NCBI GenBank assembly: GCA_017882905.1
Contig: JADGOO010000237.1
Location: 1 to 37,472 of the forward strand
Length of the DNA: 37,472 bases
Reading direction: 5' to 3'
Source of the DNA: Acidimicrobiia bacterium
Lineage (GTDB): Bacteria > Actinomycetota > Acidimicrobiia > IMCC26256 > PALSA-610
Shown here: positions 8,882 through 17,000 of the stretch, piece after piece
Position numbering within the stretch: the first letter of the stretch is position 1
How the letters are laid out: every line of letters begins with the position of its first letter
The notes under the pieces: model-generated
Database searches by the model: none
The model's input: the letters and a program-made list of their open reading frames with translations, nothing else
What the model was told of the DNA's origin: nothing
Translations under genes and position numbers: made by a program

Positions 8882-9991
8882 ATGACCACGGTGCACGACG
8901 CCGAGCTGTTCACCGTCGGCGTCGACGACATCGTCGCGACGTTCCGGACCGACGGAGTGCACGAGGTCAGCACGCATGTCGGCGGCCGCACCGTCGTCAC
9001 CGAGGGCGAGCGTCATCTCGTCGCCGTGGGCGGGCTCGAGCCGAGCCGAGCGATCGAGCTCGCCGTCGACGGCGCGCCCGCCACCGAGCTGCTGCCCGCG
9101 TCGTTCGCCACGCTCGTTGCGCCCGCGGGCAGGAAGCTCGCCACCTTCGCGACGGTGAACGACGTGCACTTCGGCGAGACAGTGTGCGGGCAGCTCGGCA
9201 CCCCCGAGGAGCTCGGACCGGTGTTCCATGCCGACGAGGGCGCCGAGCCGTACCCGGAGGTGATGAACCGGGCCGTGATCGCCGACATCGCGGCGATCGA
9301 TCCCGACGTGGTGCTCGTGAAGGGCGATCTCACCGATGCCGGCACCGAAGAGGAGTACGGCGCGTTCCTGCGTGCGTACGGCCGCTTCGGCGCCCGGCTG
9401 CACCATGTGCGCGGCAATCACGACGCCATGACGAGCGACACCGTCGCGGCACACGCGCCCTTCGCGATCGAGCTGGCCGGCGTGACGTTGGCCGTGCTCG
9501 ACACGGTCGTGCCCGGGAGCGACAAAGGACGCGTCAGCGCCCTGCAGATCGAATGGCTCGACTCGCTCGCCGCCGCGACCACCGTCCCCGTGCTCGTGTT
9601 CGGTCATCACCACCCGTGGGATCCCGCGAGCGACGACCGCAACCCGAGCTACTTCGGCATCAATCCCGACGACAGCGAAGCGCTGTGTGGCGTGATCGCT
9701 CGCCGCGCCGCGATCGCGGGTTACTTCGCCGGCCACACCCATCGCACCCGCCTGCGTCGCTTCGCGGCCGCGCGTCACGTGCCCATCGTGGAGATCGCCT
9801 GCGTGAAGGACTATCCGGGCGCCTGGGCGCGCTACGACGTGTACGAGGGCGGATACGTGCAGACCGTGCGGCGGGCGACTGCACCCGACGCGCTCGAGTG
9901 GACCGAGCAGACGCGCAACATGTTCGCCGGCCTGTACGCCGACTACGCCCGCGGCAGCCTCGGCGATCGCTGCTTCGCCGAGCCCTTTTGA
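8882..9991 (+). CDS. Calcineurin-like metallophosphoesterase
   Basis: Motifs VNDVHFG, VKGDLTDAG, VRGNHD, VFGHHHPW, AGHTHR. Confidence 0.9.
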   Translation: MTTVHDAELFTVGVDDIVATFRTDGVHEVSTHVGGRTVVTEGERHLVAVGGLEPSRAIELAVDGAPATELLPASFATLVAPAGRKLATFATVNDVHFGETVCGQLGTPEELGPVFHADEGAEPYPEVMNRAVIADIAAIDPDVVLVKGDLTDAGTEEEYGAFLRAYGRFGARLHHVRGNHDAMTSDTVAAHAPFAIELAGVTLAVLDTVVPGSDKGRVSALQIEWLDSLAAATTVPVLVFGHHHPWDPASDDRNPSYFGINPDDSEALCGVIARRAAIAGYFAGHTHRTRLRRFAAARHVPIVEIACVKDYPGAWARYDVYEGGYVQTVRRATAPDALEWTEQTRNMFAGLYADYARGSLGDRCFAEPF

Positions 9992-10185
9992 CGCCGTACG
10001 GGGCCTCCTGACCAGAACCTGGCCGCCGGTTCGGAACGTTTGCGCTCCGCCCGGTGATCGTGTTCCTCGCGCGTTGTGCGTCCGTCCCTTTCCTCGCGGC
10101 GGCGAGGTTGGTTACGCTCCGTGGTCGTGGGGTTTTGGGGGACGAGGAATCGACCCCCTCGGGGAATCGAAATGAGGGAGACAGC

Positions 10186-12135
10186 GTGATCGCATCACGG
10201 ACCATCCGGCGCGCGGCTGCAGGGCTGGCCGCCGGCGGAATGCTCGGTGCCATCGTCATCGCCGCACCCGGCGCGACGACGCTCGCCAATGCGTCGAGCT
10301 CGCGAACGGCAACGGTCAGTACCAGTGTGAGTGCACCCGTCGCTGTGCGCTCGCTGCAGGTGAAGGGCGCGCTGGCCACCTTCCCGCGCGTCGCCTCCGG
10401 CTCGACGGCCATCGGCCATCTCGACCCGGCGAGCGTGAGTGAAGACGGGCTCTACCACCGCCGTCTCTCTCCCGGTGGTGGTGCGCACCCGCTGCCGGTG
10501 GAGCCGTCAGTGTCGAGCACGCCCATCACGGGTGCCACGCGGATCGGAGCGTCGCGTACGGGTCTCAACGCGTACCAGGAGCGCGCCGCCAACAACGGCA
10601 ACCAGTTCACGTTCGTTCCGCCCGACCAGGGCCTGTGTGCCGGCAATGGCTTCGTGCTCGAGAGCGTGAACGACGCGCTGCGCGTGTACGACTCGTCGAT
10701 GCGGCCGCTCACCGGCGTGACCGACACGAACACGTTCTACGGCTACCCGCCCGTCATCAACCGCACCACGGGTGTGTTCGGCCCCGAGCCGACCGACCCG
10801 AGCTGCTACTACGACGGTGAGCACCACCGCTTCGTGCAGGTCGTGCTCACCCTCGACGTCGACCCCAGCACGGGCAACCTGCTCGGCTCGAACCACCTCG
10901 ACGTCGCCGTGTCGAAGACCGCCGACCCGACGAAGTCGTGGACGCTGTACTCGCTGGCTGCCCAGGACGACGGCACGCAGGGGACGCCGAAGCACAAGAG
11001 CTGCCCGTGCATCGGCGACTACCCGCACATCGGCGCCGACGCCAACGGCATTTACATCACCACGAACGAGTATCCGTTCAGCAGCGACCCCGGTGTGTTC
11101 GGCAACAACTTCAACGGCGCGCAGATCTACGCGCTTCCGAAGGCCGCGCTCACCAGTGGCGCGAGCAGTGTCCCGGTGCTCCACTTCCAGAACCTCGTTG
11201 CCGGCGGAACTCCGGGCTTCACGGTGTGGCCGTCGCAGGCGGCATCGGGCCGGTACGCCACCGCGAACAACGGTACGGAGTACTTCGCCCAGACCACCGC
11301 GGCCGAAGAGGCGCTCGGTACCGGTACCTCGACGCACCTGCTCGTGTGGAAGCTCACGAACACGGCGTCGCTGAACACGGCGCACCCGGCGCCGGCGCTG
11401 AGTGCGCAGTTCGTGAACAGCGAGCAATACACCTCGCCGCCGCCGAGTAACCAGAAGGCCGGTTCGGCCCCGCTCGGTGAGTGCCTGCAGGTGGCTCGTT
11501 GTGGCAACGACGTGCTCGGGCTCTCCGACCCGGCCACTGCCATCCCCGGCAACATCGACAGCCTCGACGGTCGCATGCAGCAGACCTGGTACGACGGCGG
11601 CAGGCTGTGGACCGCCTTCGGTACCGGCATGAGCGTCGGCGGCACCACCCGCACCGGCGCCGCGTATGTGGTGCTCAACGTAGGCACCTCGGGTGCCTCG
11701 GTGGCCACGCAGGGCTACGTCGGCAATGCGCAGAACAACCTGCTCATGCCGGCGGTTGCCGTGCTGCCCGGCGGCAAGGGCGTGCTGTCGCTCAGTGCAA
11801 CTGGTGACACGCTCGACCCGAGCTCGGCGTTCATCCGCATCGACGCCACGGGTGTGCACGGACCGGTGAACCGCATCGCCGCCGGTGGTGCGCCGCTCGA
11901 CGACTTCTGCGAGTACAACGCCTTCGACTGTGCCGCGAACGGGAGTCCGCCGCTTGCACGACCGCGGTTCGGCGACTACGGCGCGGTGGTGCCTATGGGC
12001 GGTGTGCTCGTGGTGGCCAACGAGTACGTGGCGAGCAGCTGCACGCTCAACACGTGGTTGGCCGACGGCACGTGCGGCGAGACCCGCGCTCCGCTCGCCA
12101 ACTGGGCGACGCGGCTCACCGCAGTGACGCCGTAG
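10186..12135 (+). CDS. Large secreted protein of unknown function (649 aa)
   Basis: GTG start preceded by gaggga; Tat/Sec-like N-terminus VIASRTIRRAAAGLAAGGMLGAIVIAAPGATTLANA; mature part with paired Cys (CPC, CEYNAFDC). Confidence 0.75.
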   Translation: MIASRTIRRAAAGLAAGGMLGAIVIAAPGATTLANASSSRTATVSTSVSAPVAVRSLQVKGALATFPRVASGSTAIGHLDPASVSEDGLYHRRLSPGGGAHPLPVEPSVSSTPITGATRIGASRTGLNAYQERAANNGNQFTFVPPDQGLCAGNGFVLESVNDALRVYDSSMRPLTGVTDTNTFYGYPPVINRTTGVFGPEPTDPSCYYDGEHHRFVQVVLTLDVDPSTGNLLGSNHLDVAVSKTADPTKSWTLYSLAAQDDGTQGTPKHKSCPCIGDYPHIGADANGIYITTNEYPFSSDPGVFGNNFNGAQIYALPKAALTSGASSVPVLHFQNLVAGGTPGFTVWPSQAASGRYATANNGTEYFAQTTAAEEALGTGTSTHLLVWKLTNTASLNTAHPAPALSAQFVNSEQYTSPPPSNQKAGSAPLGECLQVARCGNDVLGLSDPATAIPGNIDSLDGRMQQTWYDGGRLWTAFGTGMSVGGTTRTGAAYVVLNVGTSGASVATQGYVGNAQNNLLMPAVAVLPGGKGVLSLSATGDTLDPSSAFIRIDATGVHGPVNRIAAGGAPLDDFCEYNAFDCAANGSPPLARPRFGDYGAVVPMGGVLVVANEYVASSCTLNTWLADGTCGETRAPLANWATRLTAVTP

Positions 12136-12157
12136 CGAGTCGGTATCGATGTTCGTG

Positions 12158-12187
12158 CGAGGGGCGGCCCGATCGGGCCGCCCCTCG
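12158..12187. terminator. Strong bidirectional hairpin between convergent genes
   Basis: CGAGGGGCGGCCC-GATC-GGGCCGCCCCTCG perfect inverted repeat followed by ttcgttc. Confidence 0.85.
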
Positions 12188-12226
12188 TTCGTTCACGGCG
12201 CGAGTCATCGAACGCGCGCCGCGTGC

Positions 12227-13270
12227 TCAATGTTGGTTGGTCGCCGAGCTGTAGTAGACGACGCAGCCGCCGAGGCCGTGATTCGCGTTGTTGCTCCACA
12301 GCGACTGCACCGGGAACGTTCCGGTGGAGAACGCGACGTCGATGGTTGCTCCGGCGCCCGATCGGATCCATGCGCACTTGTCGCCGTTCTCGGCGCCGCT
12401 CGCGTCGGTCCAGCCGGACGGCGGCACCGGATCGGTGACCGCTTCGCCGTACTCGTGACCGGCCACGATCGTGACACCGTCGAGCGCGCCCGCCCGACCG
12501 GAATGCACGAAGCCCGCCCCGCAGCCGGCTCCCGCGTTGGGGATGTACGGCAGCGCCACGAACGCGACATCACCGATGATCGTGTTCGTGTACGCGTCGT
12601 GATATGCGCAGTACTGAGTGCCGAAGCCCACGGGCACGATGCCAGTTGGTGTGACGATCATGTACTGCGCCGATGCGTTCGCCGCGGGCGTCTGGTTGGC
12701 GAAGTGCTTGGCGGCCCGACCGGCCGCGGCCCGGAACGACGACGTGCCCGGGTTCGCGGGCGCGTTGTACGTGGTGTCGTACCACACGCCGGCTAGCGGG
12801 GATCCGGCTGCGTGGGTGACGTGATGACCGGCGGTGCCGCACTGCGTGGTGCCGACGGCGACGCCGTCGCAGTACTGCGTGGTCGACGTGCTCCAGCGCT
12901 CGGCGCCGCCGAGCCCGCGCAGGAAGTGCTGGAGCACCGGGGCGACGCCCGCGGGGTCGTTGGCGAAGAGCAGGTCGCCGTTGGTGACGTGCGATGCTCC
13001 CCATTGCTTGCCGTAGAACACGAGGTACACGCGGGGCGCGGTCTCGACGCCGTGACCGAGGTGGCCACCGCGGTACACGAGGTTCGCCGCGGCCGCGTGC
13101 ACAGTGGTTGTGGAGTTCGGACCGTTGGGGCGCACGCGCATCACGCGTGCGGTTGCGCTGAGCTGTTGGTCGGGTCGATTGGGTCGGTGCGGGCTCGTTG
13201 CGTGCGCCGGCGATGCGAGGCCAACGGTTGTGGCCGCGCACGCGCCGAGCACGAGAAGACGACGGAACAT
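12227..13270 (-). CDS. Secreted EXORDIUM/phosphate-induced (Phi-1)-like protein with HEYGEAVTDP motif
   Basis: Signal peptide MFRRLLVLGACAATTVGLASPAHA; VYLVFYGKQWG, TQYCAYHDAY, AGHEYGEAVTDPVPPSGWTDASGAENGDKCAW. Confidence 0.6.
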   Translation of the reverse strand: MFRRLLVLGACAATTVGLASPAHATSPHRPNRPDQQLSATARVMRVRPNGPNSTTTVHAAAANLVYRGGHLGHGVETAPRVYLVFYGKQWGASHVTNGDLLFANDPAGVAPVLQHFLRGLGGAERWSTSTTQYCDGVAVGTTQCGTAGHHVTHAAGSPLAGVWYDTTYNAPANPGTSSFRAAAGRAAKHFANQTPAANASAQYMIVTPTGIVPVGFGTQYCAYHDAYTNTIIGDVAFVALPYIPNAGAGCGAGFVHSGRAGALDGVTIVAGHEYGEAVTDPVPPSGWTDASGAENGDKCAWIRSGAGATIDVAFSTGTFPVQSLWSNNANHGLGGCVVYYSSATNQH

Positions 13271-13276
13271 GGAATG

Positions 13277-13360
13277 GGTCCTTTCTCAGGACTGACGGGA
13301 GATGGCTCACGACGAGCCGTCTCGAAACCGCACCCGTTCCCGCCGGGTCCCGAAAGGACC
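13277..13360 (-). promoter_or_regulatory. Candidate structured 5' leader of the Phi-1-like gene
   Basis: GGTCCTTTC (13277-13285) pairs with GAAAGGACC (13352-13360); internal hairpin GAGATGGCTC-ACGAC-GAGCCGTCTC (13299-13323). Confidence 0.4.
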
Positions 13361-13566
13361 GCCGGCGCTCCGACGAGCGGACACTAGGCGGTTGCGTGCT
13401 CGCGACCAAGGCCAGCGCGCCGCGCGCGTGCGGGGCTGAGTGGCCTCACGACCGGAATGTTCGCGGCTGTGTCGTCGGGCTCGTTCCCTGTGGTTCGCGA
13501 TGGAGCGTCTCGTACGCTTCGCTGCGGCGCGACCGGCTTCGGTCGCGACAGCTTCGGGGAGGAAGC

Positions 13567-15525
13567 ATGCGTCGTGTCGCTGCGATCGCGGCCGCTGCCG
13601 TGGTGAGTGTGGGGATGGCCGGGGGGATGGCCGGCCCGGGGGCGTCCGGTGCGAGTGCCGGGCCCCGTGTCGACGTGATCAATGCCGTGCCGGCGTGGGC
13701 CGTGCATGGTGCGCGGCGCGGCGATGCCGCGCCGAGCCGCACCGTGAGCCTGCGCGTCTACCTCAGCATGCGCAACGCCGGTGCGGCGGCCGCGCAGGTG
13801 CAGGCGCTCAACGATCCCAAGAGCCCGTCGTTCCACCATTACCTGAGCGCCGCGCAGTTCCGCGCGAGCTACGCGCCGTCGAACGCGTCGGTCGCCGCCG
13901 TCTCCGCGTGGTTGCGGAGCGCGGGGCTGCGCGTCGCCTATGTGCCGCAGAACCACTACTACGTGTCGGCAACCGGCGACGTTGCCGCGGCCGAGCGCGC
14001 GTTCGCAGTGCGCCTCGGCGAGTACGCCGCGCACGGCAAGGTGCTGCGCGCCCCCGACGCCGCGCCGAGCACGCCGTCGTCGCTCGCCGGCACCGTGATC
14101 GCCGTGGTCGGCCTCGACGAGAGCGCGCAGCTCTTGCACCCGAACACGGTCGTCGACAGCAACTCACCGTCGGCACCCCCCACGCCGGGCTTCCGCAACG
14201 CAGCGCCCTGCTCGGCCTACTGGAACCAGACACAGGCGACCGACCTTCCCGCGCTCGCTGGTCACCCGAACCCGTTGCCGTGGGCGCCGTGCGGTTACAC
14301 GCCGACGCAGCTGCGCTCCGCGTATGGCGTCGCCGGCGCGGTCGCGGGTGGGCTCGACGGCCGCGGTGTGACCGTGGGCGTGGTCGACGCGTTCGCGTCG
14401 CCCACGATCCGCGCCGATGTGCAGCAGTACGCCGCCGCGCACGACGCCGCGCATCCGTGGACTGCCGGGCAGTACAGCGAGCAGGTTCCCCCGGGCATCT
14501 TCCATGTCGGCGCCGACAACCCGTGCGATCCGCAGGGCTGGTACGGCGAGCAGACGCTCGATGTGGAAGCCGTGCACGCGATGGCGCCCGCCGCCGACGT
14601 GATCTACGCAGGCGGCAAGTCGTGCGACGACCCCGCGATCGACGCGGCGCTCAACCACCTCGTCGACGGCAACCGCGTCGATCTCGTGACCAACTCGTAT
14701 GGCGACGTCGGTGAGGGCGTGAGCCCCGACGCGATCCGGGCGTTCGATCAGATCGCCACCCAGGCGGCCGTCCAAGGCATCACGCTCACCTTCTCGTCGG
14801 GCGACGATGGCGACGAGACCGACAACCTGCCGCAGCCCTCTGCCGACTTCTCGGCCAGCTCGCCGCTCGTCACCGCCGTCGGCGGCACGAGCACCGGCAT
14901 CGACGCCAACGGTCACGACGTGCTCGAGCGTGGCTGGATCACCGAGGTCTACGGACTGAACGCGAGCGGCACGCACTGGGAGGACGGCGGCTTCCTGTAC
15001 GGCTCCGGTGGTGGCACGAGTCGGATCTATGCCGAACCCGCATACCAGCGCGGTGTGGTGCCCGACGCGCTGGCCAAGCGCAACGGACCGCGGGGTCGCG
15101 TCGTGCCCGATCTCGCGATGCTCGGCGACCCGAACACCGGCATGCTCGTCGGCCAGACCCAGACCTTCTACGAAGGTGTGTCGTACGGCGAGTACCGCAT
15201 CGGAGGCACGAGCTTGTCGTCTCCGCTGTTCGCGGGCTTCCTCGCGCTCGGCGCGCAGCATGCGAACAGCCGCTTCGGCGTGGTCAACGACCTCGCGTAC
15301 AGCATGCCGGCGAGCGCGTTCCGCGACGTGACGCCCGGGCCGAAGATCGGCGTGGTGCGCCGCAACTTCAACAACGGCCAGAACGCCAACGACGGCTACA
15401 GCACGCCCACGATCCGCGACTTCGACAACGAGTCGACGCAATCGATCCACACGGCGCTGGGCTACGACGACGTGACCGGCCGCGGTGTGCCGAACGGCAT
15501 GGCGTTCATCGACGCGCTGGGCTGA
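13567..15525 (+). CDS. Secreted serine-carboxyl peptidase, sedolisin/kumamolisin family (S53) with propeptide
   Basis: Signal peptide; pro-domain SPSFHHYLSAAQFRASYAPS; catalytic E/D in YGEQTLDVEAVHAMAP, oxyanion region TFSSGDDGD, nucleophile GGTSLSSPLFAG, C-terminal GYDDVTGRGVPNG. Confidence 0.93.
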   Translation: MRRVAAIAAAAVVSVGMAGGMAGPGASGASAGPRVDVINAVPAWAVHGARRGDAAPSRTVSLRVYLSMRNAGAAAAQVQALNDPKSPSFHHYLSAAQFRASYAPSNASVAAVSAWLRSAGLRVAYVPQNHYYVSATGDVAAAERAFAVRLGEYAAHGKVLRAPDAAPSTPSSLAGTVIAVVGLDESAQLLHPNTVVDSNSPSAPPTPGFRNAAPCSAYWNQTQATDLPALAGHPNPLPWAPCGYTPTQLRSAYGVAGAVAGGLDGRGVTVGVVDAFASPTIRADVQQYAAAHDAAHPWTAGQYSEQVPPGIFHVGADNPCDPQGWYGEQTLDVEAVHAMAPAADVIYAGGKSCDDPAIDAALNHLVDGNRVDLVTNSYGDVGEGVSPDAIRAFDQIATQAAVQGITLTFSSGDDGDETDNLPQPSADFSASSPLVTAVGGTSTGIDANGHDVLERGWITEVYGLNASGTHWEDGGFLYGSGGGTSRIYAEPAYQRGVVPDALAKRNGPRGRVVPDLAMLGDPNTGMLVGQTQTFYEGVSYGEYRIGGTSLSSPLFAGFLALGAQHANSRFGVVNDLAYSMPASAFRDVTPGPKIGVVRRNFNNGQNANDGYSTPTIRDFDNESTQSIHTALGYDDVTGRGVPNGMAFIDALG

Positions 15526-15551
15526 CGCGAACTGGGTGTGGCGCACTCCTC

Positions 15552-15577
15552 GGGGCGGCTCCTTCGTGAGCCGCCCC
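15552..15577. terminator. Hairpin terminator after S53 gene
   Basis: GGGGCGGCTC-CTTCGT-GAGCCGCCCC. Confidence 0.75.
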
Positions 15578-15592
15578 TAACCTTTGGCGATC

Positions 15593-16723
15593 ATGGCTGA
15601 AGCGCTCGAAGGTCTGCGCGTGATCGACATGGCGACGGTGCTCGCCGGGCCTGGTACGGGGCGCTATCTCGCCGACTTCGGCGCCGACGTGGTCAAGGTG
15701 GAGTCACCGAGTGGTGACGGCACCCGGCACATGGGATGGATGCCACCCGACGGCGGCGATTCCTACATGTGGCAGCTCGTCGGCCGGAACAAGCGGGCGA
15801 TCGTGCTCGACTTGAAGACCGAGCGCGGGTGCGAAGCGATGTGGCGGCTCGTGGACCGCAGCGACGTGTTGATCGAGAACTTGCGGCCCGGCACGTTGGA
15901 GCGCCTCGGCTTCCCGCCCGACGCCCTGTTCGCGCGCAACCCGCGGCTCGTGCTGCTGCGCGTGAGCGGCTTCGGCCAGACGGGGCCGTACGCGACGCGC
16001 CCCGGGTTCGCGACCCTCGCCGAGGCGATGAGCGGGTTCGCCGCGATCAACGGCGAACCCGATGGACCGCCACTGTTGCCGCCGATCGCGCTCACCGACG
16101 AGATCGCGGCGTTGGCCGGCGCGTTCGCGGTGATGGTCGCGCTCCGCCACCGCGACCAGTCGGGCGCGGGCCAGGTGATCGACGTCAACCTCATCGAGTC
16201 GTTGCTCCAGGTGATGAACGCCTTGGTGAGCGCGGCCGCGCATCTCGGTTACGACCAGCCGCGTCTCGGCTCGGGCATCCCGTACACGGTGCCCCGCGGC
16301 ACCTACCGATGTCGCGACGGTCGCTGGGTCGCGATCTCCACGTCGGCAGAGTCGGTGGCGCAGCGGGTGCTCGAGGTGATCGGTGTCGCGGGCGACGCGC
16401 GGTTCGCCACCTTCTCGGGGCGGGCCGAGCACCGCGACGAGCTCGACGCCGCGGTCGCGGCGTGGATCGGAGCGCGGCCGTCGACCGAGGTGCTCGAGGT
16501 CTTCTCGGCCGCGCAGGCCGCGATCGCGCCGGTGCTGGCGATGACCGAGCTGCTCGCCGACCCCCAGATCGTGGCACGGGGCGTGATCGCCGACGTCGGC
16601 GGGGTCCGCCAGCAGGGTCCTGTGGCGCGCCTGTCGGTCACACCGGCCGTGTTGCGCCACCCCGGCCGGCCGCTCGGTGCCGACACCGACGAGGTGCTCC
16701 GGGAGCTCGGTCTGCTCGACTGA
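15593..16723 (+). CDS. CaiB/BaiF family CoA-transferase
   Basis: MAEALEGLRVIDMATVLAGPGTGRYLADFGADVVKVESPSGDGTR...NKRAIVLDLKTERG...IENLRPGTLERLG...RVSGFGQTGPYATRPGF. Confidence 0.95.
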   Translation: MAEALEGLRVIDMATVLAGPGTGRYLADFGADVVKVESPSGDGTRHMGWMPPDGGDSYMWQLVGRNKRAIVLDLKTERGCEAMWRLVDRSDVLIENLRPGTLERLGFPPDALFARNPRLVLLRVSGFGQTGPYATRPGFATLAEAMSGFAAINGEPDGPPLLPPIALTDEIAALAGAFAVMVALRHRDQSGAGQVIDVNLIESLLQVMNALVSAAAHLGYDQPRLGSGIPYTVPRGTYRCRDGRWVAISTSAESVAQRVLEVIGVAGDARFATFSGRAEHRDELDAAVAAWIGARPSTEVLEVFSAAQAAIAPVLAMTELLADPQIVARGVIADVGGVRQQGPVARLSVTPAVLRHPGRPLGADTDEVLRELGLLD

Positions 16724-16761
16724 CTCGATGCGCCGCTCACCCGGAAATAGTGCGGATGCAC

Positions 16762-16813
16762 GACGCATCGGGCGCCGCGGCGGGGCGCCTCGATGCGTCC
16801 CTCGAGGCGCCCC
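16762..16813. other. Three-armed mutually exclusive hairpin element
   Basis: Arm A GACGCATCGGGCGCC, arm B GGGGCGCCTCGATGCGTC, arm C TCGAGGCGCCCC; B pairs with either A or C. Confidence 0.6.
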
Positions 16814-16903
16814 TCGAGCGGACTTCACGCGGCGCGGCGACGCATTCGCGCGGCGCGTGGGGATTTGTTGATGAAGCGACTCGTGTTCACCTTGCCGACG
16901 GGT

Positions 16904-16957
16904 CTATCCACAGGTCGCGGGGGTTTTCCACAAAGCCTGGCCTCGTGCTGTGGACAA
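16904..16957. promoter_or_regulatory. Cluster of three DnaA-box-like 9-mers
   Basis: CTATCCACA (16904-16912), TTTTCCACA (16924-16932), TGTGGACAA (16949-16957; = TTGTCCACA on minus strand). Confidence 0.5.
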
Positions 16958-17000
16958 CCTGGCCCTTCTCGGTGAACTTCTGGGGCGGTACAAATGGGCC

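Noticed and set aside
10121-10185. c-di-AMP (ydaO-type) riboswitch
   Set aside because: Only a short GGGGAATCG-like resemblance; the conserved core could not be reconstructed by eye.
16904-16957. Calling the DnaA-box cluster an oriC
   Set aside because: No dnaA, dnaN, rpmH, gyrB or par genes and no AT-rich unwinding element; kept only as a regulatory/titration candidate.
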